Part shown: in pieces, positions 16,493-23,605 of the stretch | Layout: the number at the start of each line of letters is the position of its first letter | Position numbering within the stretch: position 1 is the first letter of the stretch | Assembly: GCA_043775355.1 (NCBI GenBank) | Contig: JAYVSL010000034.1 | Coordinates: 1 to 64,000, forward strand | Direction of reading: 5' to 3' | From: BOG-1363 sp043775355 | Lineage (GTDB): Bacteria; Planctomycetota; UBA11346 | Length of the DNA: 64,000 nucleotides | Program-made: the position numbers and the translations under genes | Notes under the pieces: generated by a model | What the model was told of the DNA's origin: nothing | The model's input: the letters and a program-made list of their open reading frames with translations, nothing else | The model's database searches: none

Positions 16493-16938
16493 GGGGTTTC
16501 TCTACGTTTGAGATTTACAATGGTATTAACGGCTTCCTCTAGTTCGTATTTTACGGAAAAAAGTTGGCCCTCGGCATCAGCGGCACGTTCTTCTAAGGCT
16601 TGATTGGCATCATAATAAAAATCAGCCAGAACGGTAAACGCCTGCCGTATCTCGCTCAAAGTAAAATCGCGCCAATCACCAGAATCACAACCCCCGCCAT
16701 CAATATCCGCTCCTTCGAGGCCCCCCGCGGCCAATTCGTCAAGTAGCTGTTCGCGCACTTTGTCCTGAAATTCAGTGACCACTTTGGTGGGGATTGCAAC
16801 ATCCTCCGGCAATGGCACCGCGCCGGAACAAATGGCGTCGAGAATGTCGCGCGCCAAAGATTCGTCATTCCATTCACGGGTAATGCCGGTGCGGATGATG
16901 TCAACGAGCGCCGCAATCGTTTTCGTATCGTTACTCAT
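16489..16938 (-). CDS. Hypothetical phage protein (149 aa)
   Basis: A 149-residue acidic protein. The first 40 residues (IAALVDIIRTGITREWNDESLARDIL) form a predicted helix; the C-terminal 40 form a coiled-coil-like segment 'ERAADAEGQLFSVKYELEEAV'. No family recognised. Overlaps on both sides. Confidence 0.55.
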   Translation of the reverse strand: MSNDTKTIAALVDIIRTGITREWNDESLARDILDAICSGAVPLPEDVAIPTKVVTEFQDKVREQLLDELAAGGLEGADIDGGGCDSGDWRDFTLSEIRQAFTVLADFYYDANQALEERAADAEGQLFSVKYELEEAVNTIVNLKRRETP

Positions 16939-17297
16939 ATCCCTTCCCCCTCTTCGTATTCATGGACGATATGCAGGCATTCGGTGCGAGTAACGCCAGA
17001 ATCTCTTTCCGCCAACTCGCGGGAAAAATGCACACTACAGCGCTCGCCACTATAGACATTCACCCACCGCTCCCATATCCGCCTGGGCTTTATTTCGACG
17101 AGGTCGGAGGGATTATATGCCTGGTCTCCATGATAACTCCCCCGCGCGGTCCACTGGCACATTTTCCAGTTCTCGTTGCCGGATATACGATACGCGCCAT
17201 GTACCGGATAAAGTCCACCGGCATTTATTGTGTAAATTACCGCCTCGTATTTGTCCTTGGTCCGGTATTTCTTATTGATGTCGATGAGGTCAGTCAT
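16935..17297 (-). CDS. Hypothetical phage protein (120 aa)
   Basis: Started at 17297 (MTDLIDINKKYRTKD) where AAAGGA lies upstream. The N-terminal 60 residues ('KYRTKDKYEAVIYTINAGG', 'YPVHGAY') resemble small beta-barrel phage proteins, and the C-terminal half ('WVNVYSGERCSVHFSRELAE') looks like a second beta segment with 'ER' turns. Function unknown. Confidence 0.6.
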   Translation of the reverse strand: MTDLIDINKKYRTKDKYEAVIYTINAGGLYPVHGAYRISGNENWKMCQWTARGSYHGDQAYNPSDLVEIKPRRIWERWVNVYSGERCSVHFSRELAERDSGVTRTECLHIVHEYEEGEGI

Positions 17298-17712
17298 TGG
17301 TTGGTCCTTTGAGTTGGGCGAGGGATTCGTGTAATGACTCAAGCGCAACCCCTAATCTATAGGCCTGATCTGGTATATCTTCTTCGCCCGTTTCCTGATT
17401 CCGAACACTCTCAATTTCTTCCGCCGCACGCGCCACGGCGATGAGCGCGGGGAGATGCGTGCGTGCCGCAAGATAAAATTGTTCAGCCCATTGGTGTTCG
17501 TGCCCAATGCCATAAAATTGCACGCCGCCCGGCCAGGAACTAGACTGCGCACAGACTACCCACTCGCGCTCAACGATGCCTTCTCCGTCGCAACATGGGC
17601 ATTCGTAGCGCCCAATGTCGTCAGGGTCTTCAATAATTTGGTCAGGAAAGGCCGGGGCCTTTGCCATCAACTCTGTCAGTTGGTCAAGTATGTTCATTAA
17701 TTTATGAGCCAT
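17290..17712 (-). CDS. Ead/Ea22-like phage protein with zinc knuckle
   Basis: A 140-residue protein with a CPCCDGEG zinc-knuckle-like turn near residue 38, followed by 'GIGHEHQWAEQFYLAARTHLPALIAVARAAEEIE', the pattern found in Ea22-like or other early phage proteins ('RTALPALLA' type). Function of this class is unknown. It is the upstream end of the run of overlapping small genes. Confidence 0.6.
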   Translation of the reverse strand: MAHKLMNILDQLTELMAKAPAFPDQIIEDPDDIGRYECPCCDGEGIVEREWVVCAQSSSWPGGVQFYGIGHEHQWAEQFYLAARTHLPALIAVARAAEEIESVRNQETGEEDIPDQAYRLGVALESLHESLAQLKGPTND

Positions 17713-17734
17713 AGAAAATCCTTAGTTGAAGTGA

Positions 17735-18082
17735 TTAAACGCTGACCATTTCCGCCCACGGCACACCGTCACAGACGGCAGCGCCAGGGGTGAAGCGGCC
17801 ATTGAGTCGGGGGCGATAGCACGAGACAGCAAATCGACCGTGCGGCAGACGACGAAGGCGATGCATACGAACGGCCTCACGCAGTTGCCGCTCTGCAGCC
17901 GATTTATCGATGCCCCACTGATGCGCGAGACGCGCTGCGGTGTTCGCTCCGAGCCACACTGCCCACACGATAGGCTTTGCCGCGTCTGAGGGCTGCGGAG
18001 TCTTGCGAACCGCTCCGAGATAAGGCCTACCGCCCGTGTTGCTGGACTCGGTTGCCTTGAGTTTTTTCAGGGGCTCGTCCAT
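17735..18082 (-). CDS. Putative winged-helix phage protein (115 aa)
   Basis: The 115-residue protein has a basic, Pro-rich N-terminus and then 'ANTAARLAHQWGIDKSAAERQLREAVRMHRLRRLPHGRFAVSCY', which reads as a helix-turn-helix plus wing. It starts with TAATG overlap to the ASCH gene. It may bind DNA; position next to the replication gene is compatible with a regulator or replication accessory role. Confidence 0.55.
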   Translation of the reverse strand: MDEPLKKLKATESSNTGGRPYLGAVRKTPQPSDAAKPIVWAVWLGANTAARLAHQWGIDKSAAERQLREAVRMHRLRRLPHGRFAVSCYRPRLNGRFTPGAAVCDGVPWAEMVSV

Positions 18083-18489
18083 TACGCTGCGCCGTGCGCC
18101 ATGATCGACGCCTCGATCTCGTACGGCATTTCAAAAAAACCCAACCGCGCCTTGTACGGAATGAATGCCAACGGCTTTGGATCGCACAGCTTGAAGCCAA
18201 CCGGGCCGATCCACCACGGCGAGGAGGTAAACAAGCCGCAATCGGTCAGCACAACGGAGCCGATGATGCCGCCATAACGGAGGGCACGCTCCGCTGGTAG
18301 GGAATCCTCGCCAAGCCCAGCACGGATCGCCGTGGAGCAGGCTCTGTTGTACGCCTCGTGATCCTTCGTCGCGCTCGCGTGAATCAGAAACCGCCCACGA
18401 AACTTAGTTGACCATGAACGGTTTTCTACGTCCTTGCCCAGGTGAATGATCGCGCGTGCCCATGGGGCGCGAATGCTAAGACATTTCAT
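18082..18489 (-). CDS. ASCH-domain protein
   Basis: Started at 18489 (MKCLSIRAPWARAIIHLGKD), which overlaps the replication gene stop. The opening 'LSIRAPWARAIIHLGKDVENRSW' (given as pattern) and 'FRGRFLIHASA', 'GGIIGSVVLTDC', 'IPYKARLGFFEM' are the beta-barrel elements of the ASCH/PUA-like family. Such proteins bind RNA or modified nucleobases, and phage members are common but uncharacterised. Confidence 0.85.
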   Translation of the reverse strand: MKCLSIRAPWARAIIHLGKDVENRSWSTKFRGRFLIHASATKDHEAYNRACSTAIRAGLGEDSLPAERALRYGGIIGSVVLTDCGLFTSSPWWIGPVGFKLCDPKPLAFIPYKARLGFFEMPYEIEASIMAHGAA

Positions 18490-19325
18490 TGCGTAACTCC
18501 TTGCTGTTTTTCCCGTCCTTTTTGCAATCTCCGTGCAACCTCGCGCGCAAATTGGCCGCAATGCTTCGCGTACTGGAACCGCACGCCGTCACGCGTCGCG
18601 CATTCCCCGATAATCTTGAACGCCAGCGGAATCTCACTCTGATCTTGGATAACGCATCCCACACGAAGAAACTCAGCCCACTCCTCGATCGCCTCGGGGT
18701 TACTTGGGAGACCCAGTCCACGAAGTGCCTTTTGAAGATTTGAATATTTTGAGGTGGGGGTGGGTGGTTGCGCGTTACCACCTACCTGTCCCTGTCCCTG
18801 TCCCTGTCCCTGTCTAACGCGTTTCGTCGGTGTTTCGGTGGCGTTTCCGTCGTCATGTGAAACGCGTTTCATTTCCGTTTCGTTAGATGTTTCATCGGCT
18901 GTTTCATTGCCGTTTCGGCGACGTTCCCGCCAGTCGCGCAAACGACCAGCGTCACCATCTCGCTCAGCCCTCCGTCGTTGCTTTGCTGACCATGCCCGGC
19001 AAGCGTCCTCCGCGAGAGTCTTGTGGTATAGCCGACCATCTGAGTGTTTGGTGAATCCGCGAAGGATCACCCACCGTTCAGCCTGTAATTGCTTCACGGT
19101 GACGCCAGCAAAAGCGGCAATCACCAAATCGTCATCTGGAAGGCTCGCGGCTGGTACTTGTTTCCACGCGCGGCACCAAAGAGCAACTGCGGCCTTGAAC
19201 CACTTACCGTCAGCAAGTGCCCATAATTCTGACGCGAGTAGACGCTCAGTATTGAGCATGAACCCATCAAGGTCGCGGAGGTCGCAGTCTGGCGGAACGG
19301 GTGGCGGAGGAAGTGTGCCGCTCAT
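18486..19325 (-). CDS. DUF1376 replication initiation-like protein
   Basis: The 279-residue protein begins MSGTLPPPPVPPDCDLRDLD and contains 'LWCRAWKQVPAASLPDDDLV', 'LRGFTKHSDGRLYHKTLAEDA', the signature of DUF1376 found at the N-terminus of phage replication proteins. Residues 115-190 are low-complexity (repeated Asn/Glu/Thr and five Gln-Gly units), and the last 90 residues 'LGLPSNPEAIEEWAEFLRVG' form a small helical C-terminal domain. The lambda O gene likewise carries the origin in its low-complexity linker, and here the linker DNA contains iteron-like repeats. It is the only candidate replication initiator in the window. Confidence 0.8.
   Translation of the reverse strand: MSGTLPPPPVPPDCDLRDLDGFMLNTERLLASELWALADGKWFKAAVALWCRAWKQVPAASLPDDDLVIAAFAGVTVKQLQAERWVILRGFTKHSDGRLYHKTLAEDACRAWSAKQRRRAERDGDAGRLRDWRERRRNGNETADETSNETEMKRVSHDDGNATETPTKRVRQGQGQGQGQVGGNAQPPTPTSKYSNLQKALRGLGLPSNPEAIEEWAEFLRVGCVIQDQSEIPLAFKIIGECATRDGVRFQYAKHCGQFAREVARRLQKGREKQQGVTQ
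18785..18814. repeat. Five tandem CCTGTC hexamers
   Basis: Five perfect 6-base units lie in the linker of the DUF1376 gene and encode alternating Gln-Gly. Copy changes would stay in frame. Confidence 0.9.
18816..18916. other. Candidate phage replication origin (phased iterons)
   Basis: Plus-strand GTTTC pentamers begin at 18821, 18832, 18843, 18866, 18877, 18889, 18901 and 18912, that is every 11-12 bases with one double step. The double step is filled by an inverted GAAAC at 18859, giving a perfect GAAACGCGTTTC palindrome (18859-18870). AACGCGTTTC occurs twice (18816, 18861). Helically phased repeats inside a replication initiator gene resemble the lambda ori inside gene O. The repeat also encodes a Glu-Thr-rich linker, so protein-level repetition is the rival explanation. 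Confidence 0.5.
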
Positions 19326-19549
19326 TTTTTACCACCCTTACGCGGCGACTTAGCCGGGAATGGAACGCCCAGCCGATAGCAAGCGGACGCGCAGTGGTTG
19401 GTGCAAAAATTCCGCCCGCCGACGTACTGGCCAGCCTCACCGCGCTTAGCGTTCAAAGTGTACGTCGAGACGTGCGAGCACTGAGCTTCCTGGCAAGGTG
19501 TAGACGGGAGCCCATCGCGGCGCTGCGGTTCATAAATCCAAGGTTCCAT
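19322..19549 (-). CDS. Cys-rich hypothetical phage protein (75 aa)
   Basis: A 75-residue protein with five cysteines in zinc-ribbon-like spacing ('STPCQEAQCSHV' and 'FCTNHCASACYRLG') and a basic C-terminus. AGGAA precedes the ATG. It overlaps the DUF1376 start by ATGA, so it is coupled to replication-gene expression. Probable small zinc-binding protein, function unknown. Confidence 0.6.
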   Translation of the reverse strand: MEPWIYEPQRRDGLPSTPCQEAQCSHVSTYTLNAKRGEAGQYVGGRNFCTNHCASACYRLGVPFPAKSPRKGGKK

Positions 19550-19581
19550 GTTTTTCCTGTGAGTCGTGAGTCGGTGAATTG

Positions 19582-19755
19582 ATGAAAGAAAAAAAGCTGG
19601 CGGCGCTGTTTGGCCCGATTGCCGGCGAATCGATGAAAGGTTGCCCGGAACCCCATCCCCATGTTGATCCGGACTCGGCGGAATTAGCGCCTATGCCTGC
19701 ACACCTGCGTCTGGTGCTTGGTGATTATTCAGCCGATGAAATATCTACGAAGTAA
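19582..19755 (+). CDS. Possible small protein on the opposite strand
   Basis: A 57-residue frame MKEKKLAALFGPIAGESMKG... ends ADEISTK. It runs against the surrounding genes and fills a 175-base interval (19550-19724) where no convincing minus-strand frame exists. It overlaps the end of the next minus gene by 31 bases. No clear ribosome site (only GAGTC upstream). Composition is protein-like, but it could be chance. Confidence 0.3.
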   Translation: MKEKKLAALFGPIAGESMKGCPEPHPHVDPDSAELAPMPAHLRLVLGDYSADEISTK

Positions 19756-19976
19756 TCCTTGCCGACCTCGAACTTCTCAAGGGTGGCTGGGTTACTGATC
19801 TGCATTTCAAGCTTTCCGCTGGGGGTCCACTTTGACCACTCTTCATTGCCGGGGCCTGCGACGGGAGAGAACTCTACTATTTCACGGGCGACCGGAGCGG
19901 GTGGGCCATATGAAGAGTTTTCGGTGGCGCTTGTTTTGCGAGTGCAGCGCATCTTTGCGCGTACTGTGGTTGGCAT
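19725..19976 (-). CDS. Conserved phage protein (83 aa)
   Basis: Started at 19976 (MPTTVRAKMRCTRKTSATENS). The body 'PVAGPGNEEWSKWTPSGKLEMQISNPATLEKFEVGKDYFVDI' is a pattern shared by many small phage proteins in early regions ('W..TPSG...L.I.NP.A...F..GK.YYVD'). It is probably a small beta-barrel. Function unknown. Confidence 0.75.
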   Translation of the reverse strand: MPTTVRAKMRCTRKTSATENSSYGPPAPVAREIVEFSPVAGPGNEEWSKWTPSGKLEMQISNPATLEKFEVGKDYFVDISSAE

Positions 19977-20058
19977 ATTATGATTCCTTGCTCGTTTTGA
20001 GCGATAATGCCGCAGCGGATTGCGTTGGCGGTGAATAATTAGTGATGCATGAGCATCC

Positions 20059-20232
20059 TCACGCCTTGAGATAATCGCACACCGCAGCATTGCAGAGGTC
20101 CATCGTCTGTCTGCTGAGTTTATCGCGTGGCGCTTTCGTTAGCAGCTCAATCGCAACCCATGCGCGATTCCATGGCGTAGGATCTTGCTTGTTCTTGCTC
20201 TTCGGTTTCGGTTTCTGTTTGGCCGTGGCCAT
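20059..20232 (-). CDS. Small basic phage protein (57 aa)
   Basis: A strong AGGAGG site eight bases before the ATG at 20232 fixes the start. The product has a Lys/Pro-rich N-terminus (MATAKQKPKPKSKNKQD) and a short helical domain ending in 'LCNAAVCDYLKA'. No family recognised. Confidence 0.65.
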   Translation of the reverse strand: MATAKQKPKPKSKNKQDPTPWNRAWVAIELLTKAPRDKLSRQTMDLCNAAVCDYLKA

Positions 20233-20294
20233 CGGTGCCTCCTTGTGGTTGGCGGTGAAGTTCCCCCGGTGTCGCCACCGGGGGCGGTTCGCCG

Positions 20295-21746
20295 TCAATC
20301 GTTCGGATCGCTATTCACCACGCCGCCGGGCGTATCGCCGGCAACGAATTGATCTTGCTCACCGCGCAGCGCATCACCTGCGCCTGCGCTCTTTCCATCG
20401 GTCTCTTCGACCGGGGCCACCTGCGGCGCATCGACCACCAGCACGATGCCCTCGCGCTCAGGTCCAAGGACTCTGAGCCTCTTAGCTACACGCACCACGC
20501 GCCCGCAATCGTCACCACCGAGAGTGCGGTTGCGCTTCGCTTCTTCGCTCTGATCGAAGCCGGTCACGCACATACCGAACTCAGACTCACAGAGCTTTTG
20601 CCATTCAGCTTTGGTAAGCACGCGCTGAGCGAACCACCGACGGCGATCGGGTGAGGAATCGCGTATCAGCCATATGCAACCGCGAAACTCGAGCACATTC
20701 GGGCCGATTTGGTGCGGCTTCTCGGACGGGGCCAAGTCGCGCATCACGATCCGCTCTAAATCCTCAGACAGATAGCCGTTGTCTGTTACAATCTGGTCAT
20801 CTGGCAGCGTTGAATGGAACTGCGAGGGCGCTGGCTGCGATTCCGTGACCCCTGTGTTAGTTGCTGGGGCGACTACCTCGACAACGGGTTGCGCTTGAGC
20901 CTCGGGGATCGTCGGCGCTGAGGCGAAAACCACCGGAGCCGGGCGGCCCTGGTCGTCCTCGTTGTCGTTATCCGGCTCGCGTAGATCTGGATGAACGGTC
21001 TGAGTGTCACCCGATGCATGCAGGAACAATTGCTCGTGTGCGGTGGCAAGCGCCGTCTTTTTACCAGCGAGAACCTCCTTGGCCGCCTCAACGTCCCTCG
21101 ATGCCTTGGTGATGGCGTCCGTTAATTCTTTTTCCTCCGCTTGGCGCTCGTGAAATGCTTCGAGCTGATCACAAGCGGCATCAAGCTTGCGGCGAAGCCG
21201 CCGAATCTCCTCGTCCTTGGGGTCGGAGATGCGAGCGGGAACCTTACCGCCGCACGGCGCTGGATTCTCGCTGGCGATGGTCTCTGAGCCGGTGCCTTCC
21301 ACTGGCGCAACAGGGACACTCACCACGGCACTGAAATCTCCACCGGGTACGGCAGGGTCGAATCCAACCACGGGATCAGCCAGCTTATTTGCCGCCGCTT
21401 CGTTTCCTGCGAGACAGTCAGCAATGCTCTTGCCCTCAGCCGGCGGCAAGCCGACTAAGTCCCAATTGCTGGGCAATCCTGCATTCGACACTTGGTGGAA
21501 ACGCGGGTCCGCGTTCATCTGACGATTGAGTGCCATGATGCCCTCGCCGTCGGCGTGTTCGTACCCGTAAACCTGCGCCAAAATTTGTACGGCTGACAAA
21601 GCCCCGCCCTTGAGGTGTTCCGCTACCGGGTCCAGGTACGAGTCGGGCTTGCGAGTGTCAACGGGCGGTGAGTCCGTGGAGATGTCCGCAACGCTTTCAG
21701 GCGTGAGCGTCTCCGGCTCGGTTGGGGTGGTAGATGCTACTTCCAT
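20295..21746 (-). CDS. Large hypothetical phage protein (483 aa)
   Basis: A 483-residue acidic, Pro/Ala-rich protein. Residues 30-100 ('DPVAEHLKGGALSAVQILAQVYGYEHADGEG') may form a small folded domain; residues 180-245 are a coiled coil ('EEIRRLRRKLDAACDQLEAFHERQAEEKELTDAI'-type, heptads of Leu/Ala); the C-terminal part has 'LEFRGCIWLIRDSSPDRRRWFAQRVLTKAEW'. No enzyme motif seen. Position between the nuclease genes and replication genes suggests a DNA-metabolism accessory, but that is inference only. Confidence 0.6.
   Translation of the reverse strand: MEVASTTPTEPETLTPESVADISTDSPPVDTRKPDSYLDPVAEHLKGGALSAVQILAQVYGYEHADGEGIMALNRQMNADPRFHQVSNAGLPSNWDLVGLPPAEGKSIADCLAGNEAAANKLADPVVGFDPAVPGGDFSAVVSVPVAPVEGTGSETIASENPAPCGGKVPARISDPKDEEIRRLRRKLDAACDQLEAFHERQAEEKELTDAITKASRDVEAAKEVLAGKKTALATAHEQLFLHASGDTQTVHPDLREPDNDNEDDQGRPAPVVFASAPTIPEAQAQPVVEVVAPATNTGVTESQPAPSQFHSTLPDDQIVTDNGYLSEDLERIVMRDLAPSEKPHQIGPNVLEFRGCIWLIRDSSPDRRRWFAQRVLTKAEWQKLCESEFGMCVTGFDQSEEAKRNRTLGGDDCGRVVRVAKRLRVLGPEREGIVLVVDAPQVAPVEETDGKSAGAGDALRGEQDQFVAGDTPGGVVNSDPND
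20858..20875. promoter_or_regulatory. Dispersed 18-bp palindrome, copy 5
   Basis: TAGTTGC, spacer TGGG, GCGACTA (one arm mismatch), inside the coding region of the 483-residue protein. Confidence 0.5.
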
Positions 21747-21808
21747 GCTAACTCCTTGGGATTATTTCCCGTATGGGACTGGTGTATAAATTGGGGCAGA
21801 AAACTGTG

Positions 21809-22333
21809 TCAAACCGGGATCATTCGTTTGGCGAGTCCTGGCGGCGAGACCTCACACGCTCGGCATTCATTTTGCCCCAACGAAGAGTGAGGACCAAAGC
21901 CACAAGCGCGCAGCTTGCGCCAGGACAATAGGCACACCCCGTGAGGTCCGACCCATGCGAGGAATGCCCACGCACCTGCTGCGACATAGGCATCAAGCCG
22001 CTTCGGTTGATGTGATCGCAAGTCCGACCATTTGAAGCGCCGATCGCCTTCCGCGTTCTCGCGCCCCTGGTGAGACTTCACCTCACACAGGCCGCCGCGT
22101 CCGTCCCACGGGGCAAGAAACGTCCAGTCACCAGCAACCTTCCGCACGTGGTTGCCGAATCGATCGCGCCCGGTCTCGACCTTGGCGACCTCAACGAATC
22201 CGAATGCACACAGCCGGTTGCCGATGGTCTTCTCGGCATCGTCGGCGCGTTCCTGTTGGATTCGCTTTTGACGGCGGCGAGTGACCTGTGCGTCTAGGCG
22301 CGCGAGGTCGGCGGGATTGATGCGTAGGTTCAT
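21809..22333 (-). CDS. RecU-like PD-(D/E)xK nuclease
   Basis: Started at 22333 (MNLRINPADL; AGGAAA upstream), 174 residues. It contains 'VAGDWTFLAPWDGRGGLCEVKSHQG' as the D...ExK nuclease core (Asp in GDW, Glu and Lys in CEVKS) and 'RSHQPKRLDAYVAAGAWAFLAWVG', the following helix and strand as in RecU-type Holliday-junction resolvases. It probably resolves branched DNA during phage replication or before packaging. It overlaps the next gene upstream. Confidence 0.72.
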   Translation of the reverse strand: MNLRINPADLARLDAQVTRRRQKRIQQERADDAEKTIGNRLCAFGFVEVAKVETGRDRFGNHVRKVAGDWTFLAPWDGRGGLCEVKSHQGRENAEGDRRFKWSDLRSHQPKRLDAYVAAGAWAFLAWVGPHGVCLLSWRKLRACGFGPHSSLGQNECRACEVSPPGLAKRMIPV

Positions 22334-22704
22334 GAATTTTCCTGACCATCTGGTGTCAGCACAGAGAAGCACGCCGCAGGGTCACGTCCAAGAGCACGCA
22401 AGCCGCGCTCGGTAATGTGATAAACCGTGCAGAATTTGCCGCTCTCGGGGTTCATGCGGCGCTCCCCTGCGCTGCTACTAATCAATCGCCGCTCGTAGGC
22501 CTCCAAGTCGCCACGCCGTGCCCGTAACGCATTGTCGTGAATGTCTGGCAGCCCCGCCTTCAACTCAAAATCAGCAGCACCAGCGGCGCCACGGTTTGCG
22601 ATAAACTCGGCAATCGACCGGCGATCACGGACGATCTTGCGCTGACTAAGCGTCTGCGCGGCGGCTTTGCTAGTTGTGCGGTTGCTGTAGGGAGCGGAAA
22701 TCAT
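22330..22704 (-). CDS. Putative winged-helix phage protein (124 aa)
   Basis: A 124-residue basic protein. 'RSIAEFIANRGAAGAADFELKAGL' and 'YHITERGLRALGRDP' read as the helices of a winged-helix DNA-binding domain. It overlaps neighbours on both sides. Regulatory or recombination-accessory role possible, unproven. Confidence 0.6.
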   Translation of the reverse strand: MISAPYSNRTTSKAAAQTLSQRKIVRDRRSIAEFIANRGAAGAADFELKAGLPDIHDNALRARRGDLEAYERRLISSSAGERRMNPESGKFCTVYHITERGLRALGRDPAACFSVLTPDGQENS

Positions 22705-23054
22705 GGCTGCCCCCGAGCGCCATTGCGCGCAGCAATATCGACCACGACATCTAGGAGGCGGTCGTGGACGTGCCTCATGTGCTGCAAATGGCTCTGGACC
22801 GCCGCGAGCTGTCCAGCGCTACCGGTGCCCTCGCTCGGGCGGATGCCTGCGCGCCAGAGGTCATCCATCAGCAATTGTGCCTCAGGCCCCCGGAGGGTAA
22901 CCATAGGCCGGTGCGTCACGGCCTCGCACGGCTCCACCTTCCGCATGACCACGGGCTCCGACACAGCACGGACGAGATCGCCATCTATCTCCATCAGCAC
23001 AAACTCGACAACGTGAGCCCATGGAGATTTTTCAGCACGAAGAACGATGCTCAT
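22701..23054 (-). CDS. Conserved phage protein (117 aa)
   Basis: The opening MSIVLRAEKSPWAHVVEFVL followed by 'MEIDGDLVRAVSEPVVM' is a pattern I have seen in uncharacterised phage proteins of alphaproteobacterial and related phages. The rest is helical. It overlaps the nearby small genes. Function unknown. Confidence 0.55.
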   Translation of the reverse strand: MSIVLRAEKSPWAHVVEFVLMEIDGDLVRAVSEPVVMRKVEPCEAVTHRPMVTLRGPEAQLLMDDLWRAGIRPSEGTGSAGQLAAVQSHLQHMRHVHDRLLDVVVDIAARNGARGQP

Positions 23055-23166
23055 AGGTCTTCCTTTCCCAGGATGGCGTCAGCGATTTCGAAAAAGCCGT
23101 GCCGATGAAGTGAAATAACTCACCCACCAGCACGGAAGGAATTGCGCAGGCTTGGCGTATGGTCAT
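23032..23166 (-). CDS. Possible small protein (44 aa)
   Basis: A frame from the ATG at 23166, which overlaps the stop of the upstream zinc-binding protein gene (ATGA), encodes MTIRQACAIPSVLVGELFHF and 24 more residues. It overlaps the following gene by 23 bases. It fills the only gap in this run, but its C-terminus is not obviously protein-like. Confidence 0.35.
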   Translation of the reverse strand: MTIRQACAIPSVLVGELFHFIGTAFSKSLTPSWERKTYEHRSSC

Positions 23167-23378
23167 GGCGTCACCGGCTTCAAATCGTGCAGTGCTTGCA
23201 GTGCAGCCACTACGCGATTGCGCGCCGCGTAATAACTCGGGGCGCCGCGTTTGGCGCGCGCCTTCTCGACGAACTCGGCCACCATCGCCGGGTTTACTTT
23301 CGCTAAACAGGAATCGCACGCGAGGTGCGAGGGGCGGGCCTTGGGCTTGCCACATCGGCAGTCGTTACAGGCGCTCAT
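23163..23378 (-). CDS. Small zinc-binding phage protein (71 aa)
   Basis: Started at 23378 (MSACNDCRCGKPKARP), overlapping the stop of the gene before it. Cysteines in 'CNDCRCG' and 'ACDSCLAK' make a likely zinc ribbon. The C-terminal half is a basic helix 'AAEFVEKARAKRGAPSYY'-like. Function unknown. Confidence 0.6.
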   Translation of the reverse strand: MSACNDCRCGKPKARPSHLACDSCLAKVNPAMVAEFVEKARAKRGAPSYYAARNRVVAALQALHDLKPVTP

Positions 23379-23605
23379 GGATTCTTGCCAAACAAGCGGC
23401 GATGCACAGCGCGACCGCGAAGGGCAGCGGCCTGGAGCACGCGGGCGAAGTCTAGCGCCCGTGCATCGCACATTTGCGCAGGCATCACTGACGGCGGAAC
23501 GATAGACACCTGTCCGCGCGTGACGTGAATTTCAAACACGTGTCCTCCCCATACGCGTGAGGAGACCTGGACAGTGGCCGATGTCGTATAGAGAAGGCGT
23601 CTCAT
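23375..23605 (-). CDS. Hypothetical phage protein (76 aa)
   Basis: Started at 23605 (MRRLLYTTSATVQVSSRVWG), where the ATG overlaps the nuclease gene stop. The 76 residues combine a beta-rich N-terminus and an Ala/Arg-rich helix. No family recognised. Confidence 0.55.
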   Translation of the reverse strand: MRRLLYTTSATVQVSSRVWGGHVFEIHVTRGQVSIVPPSVMPAQMCDARALDFARVLQAAALRGRAVHRRLFGKNP

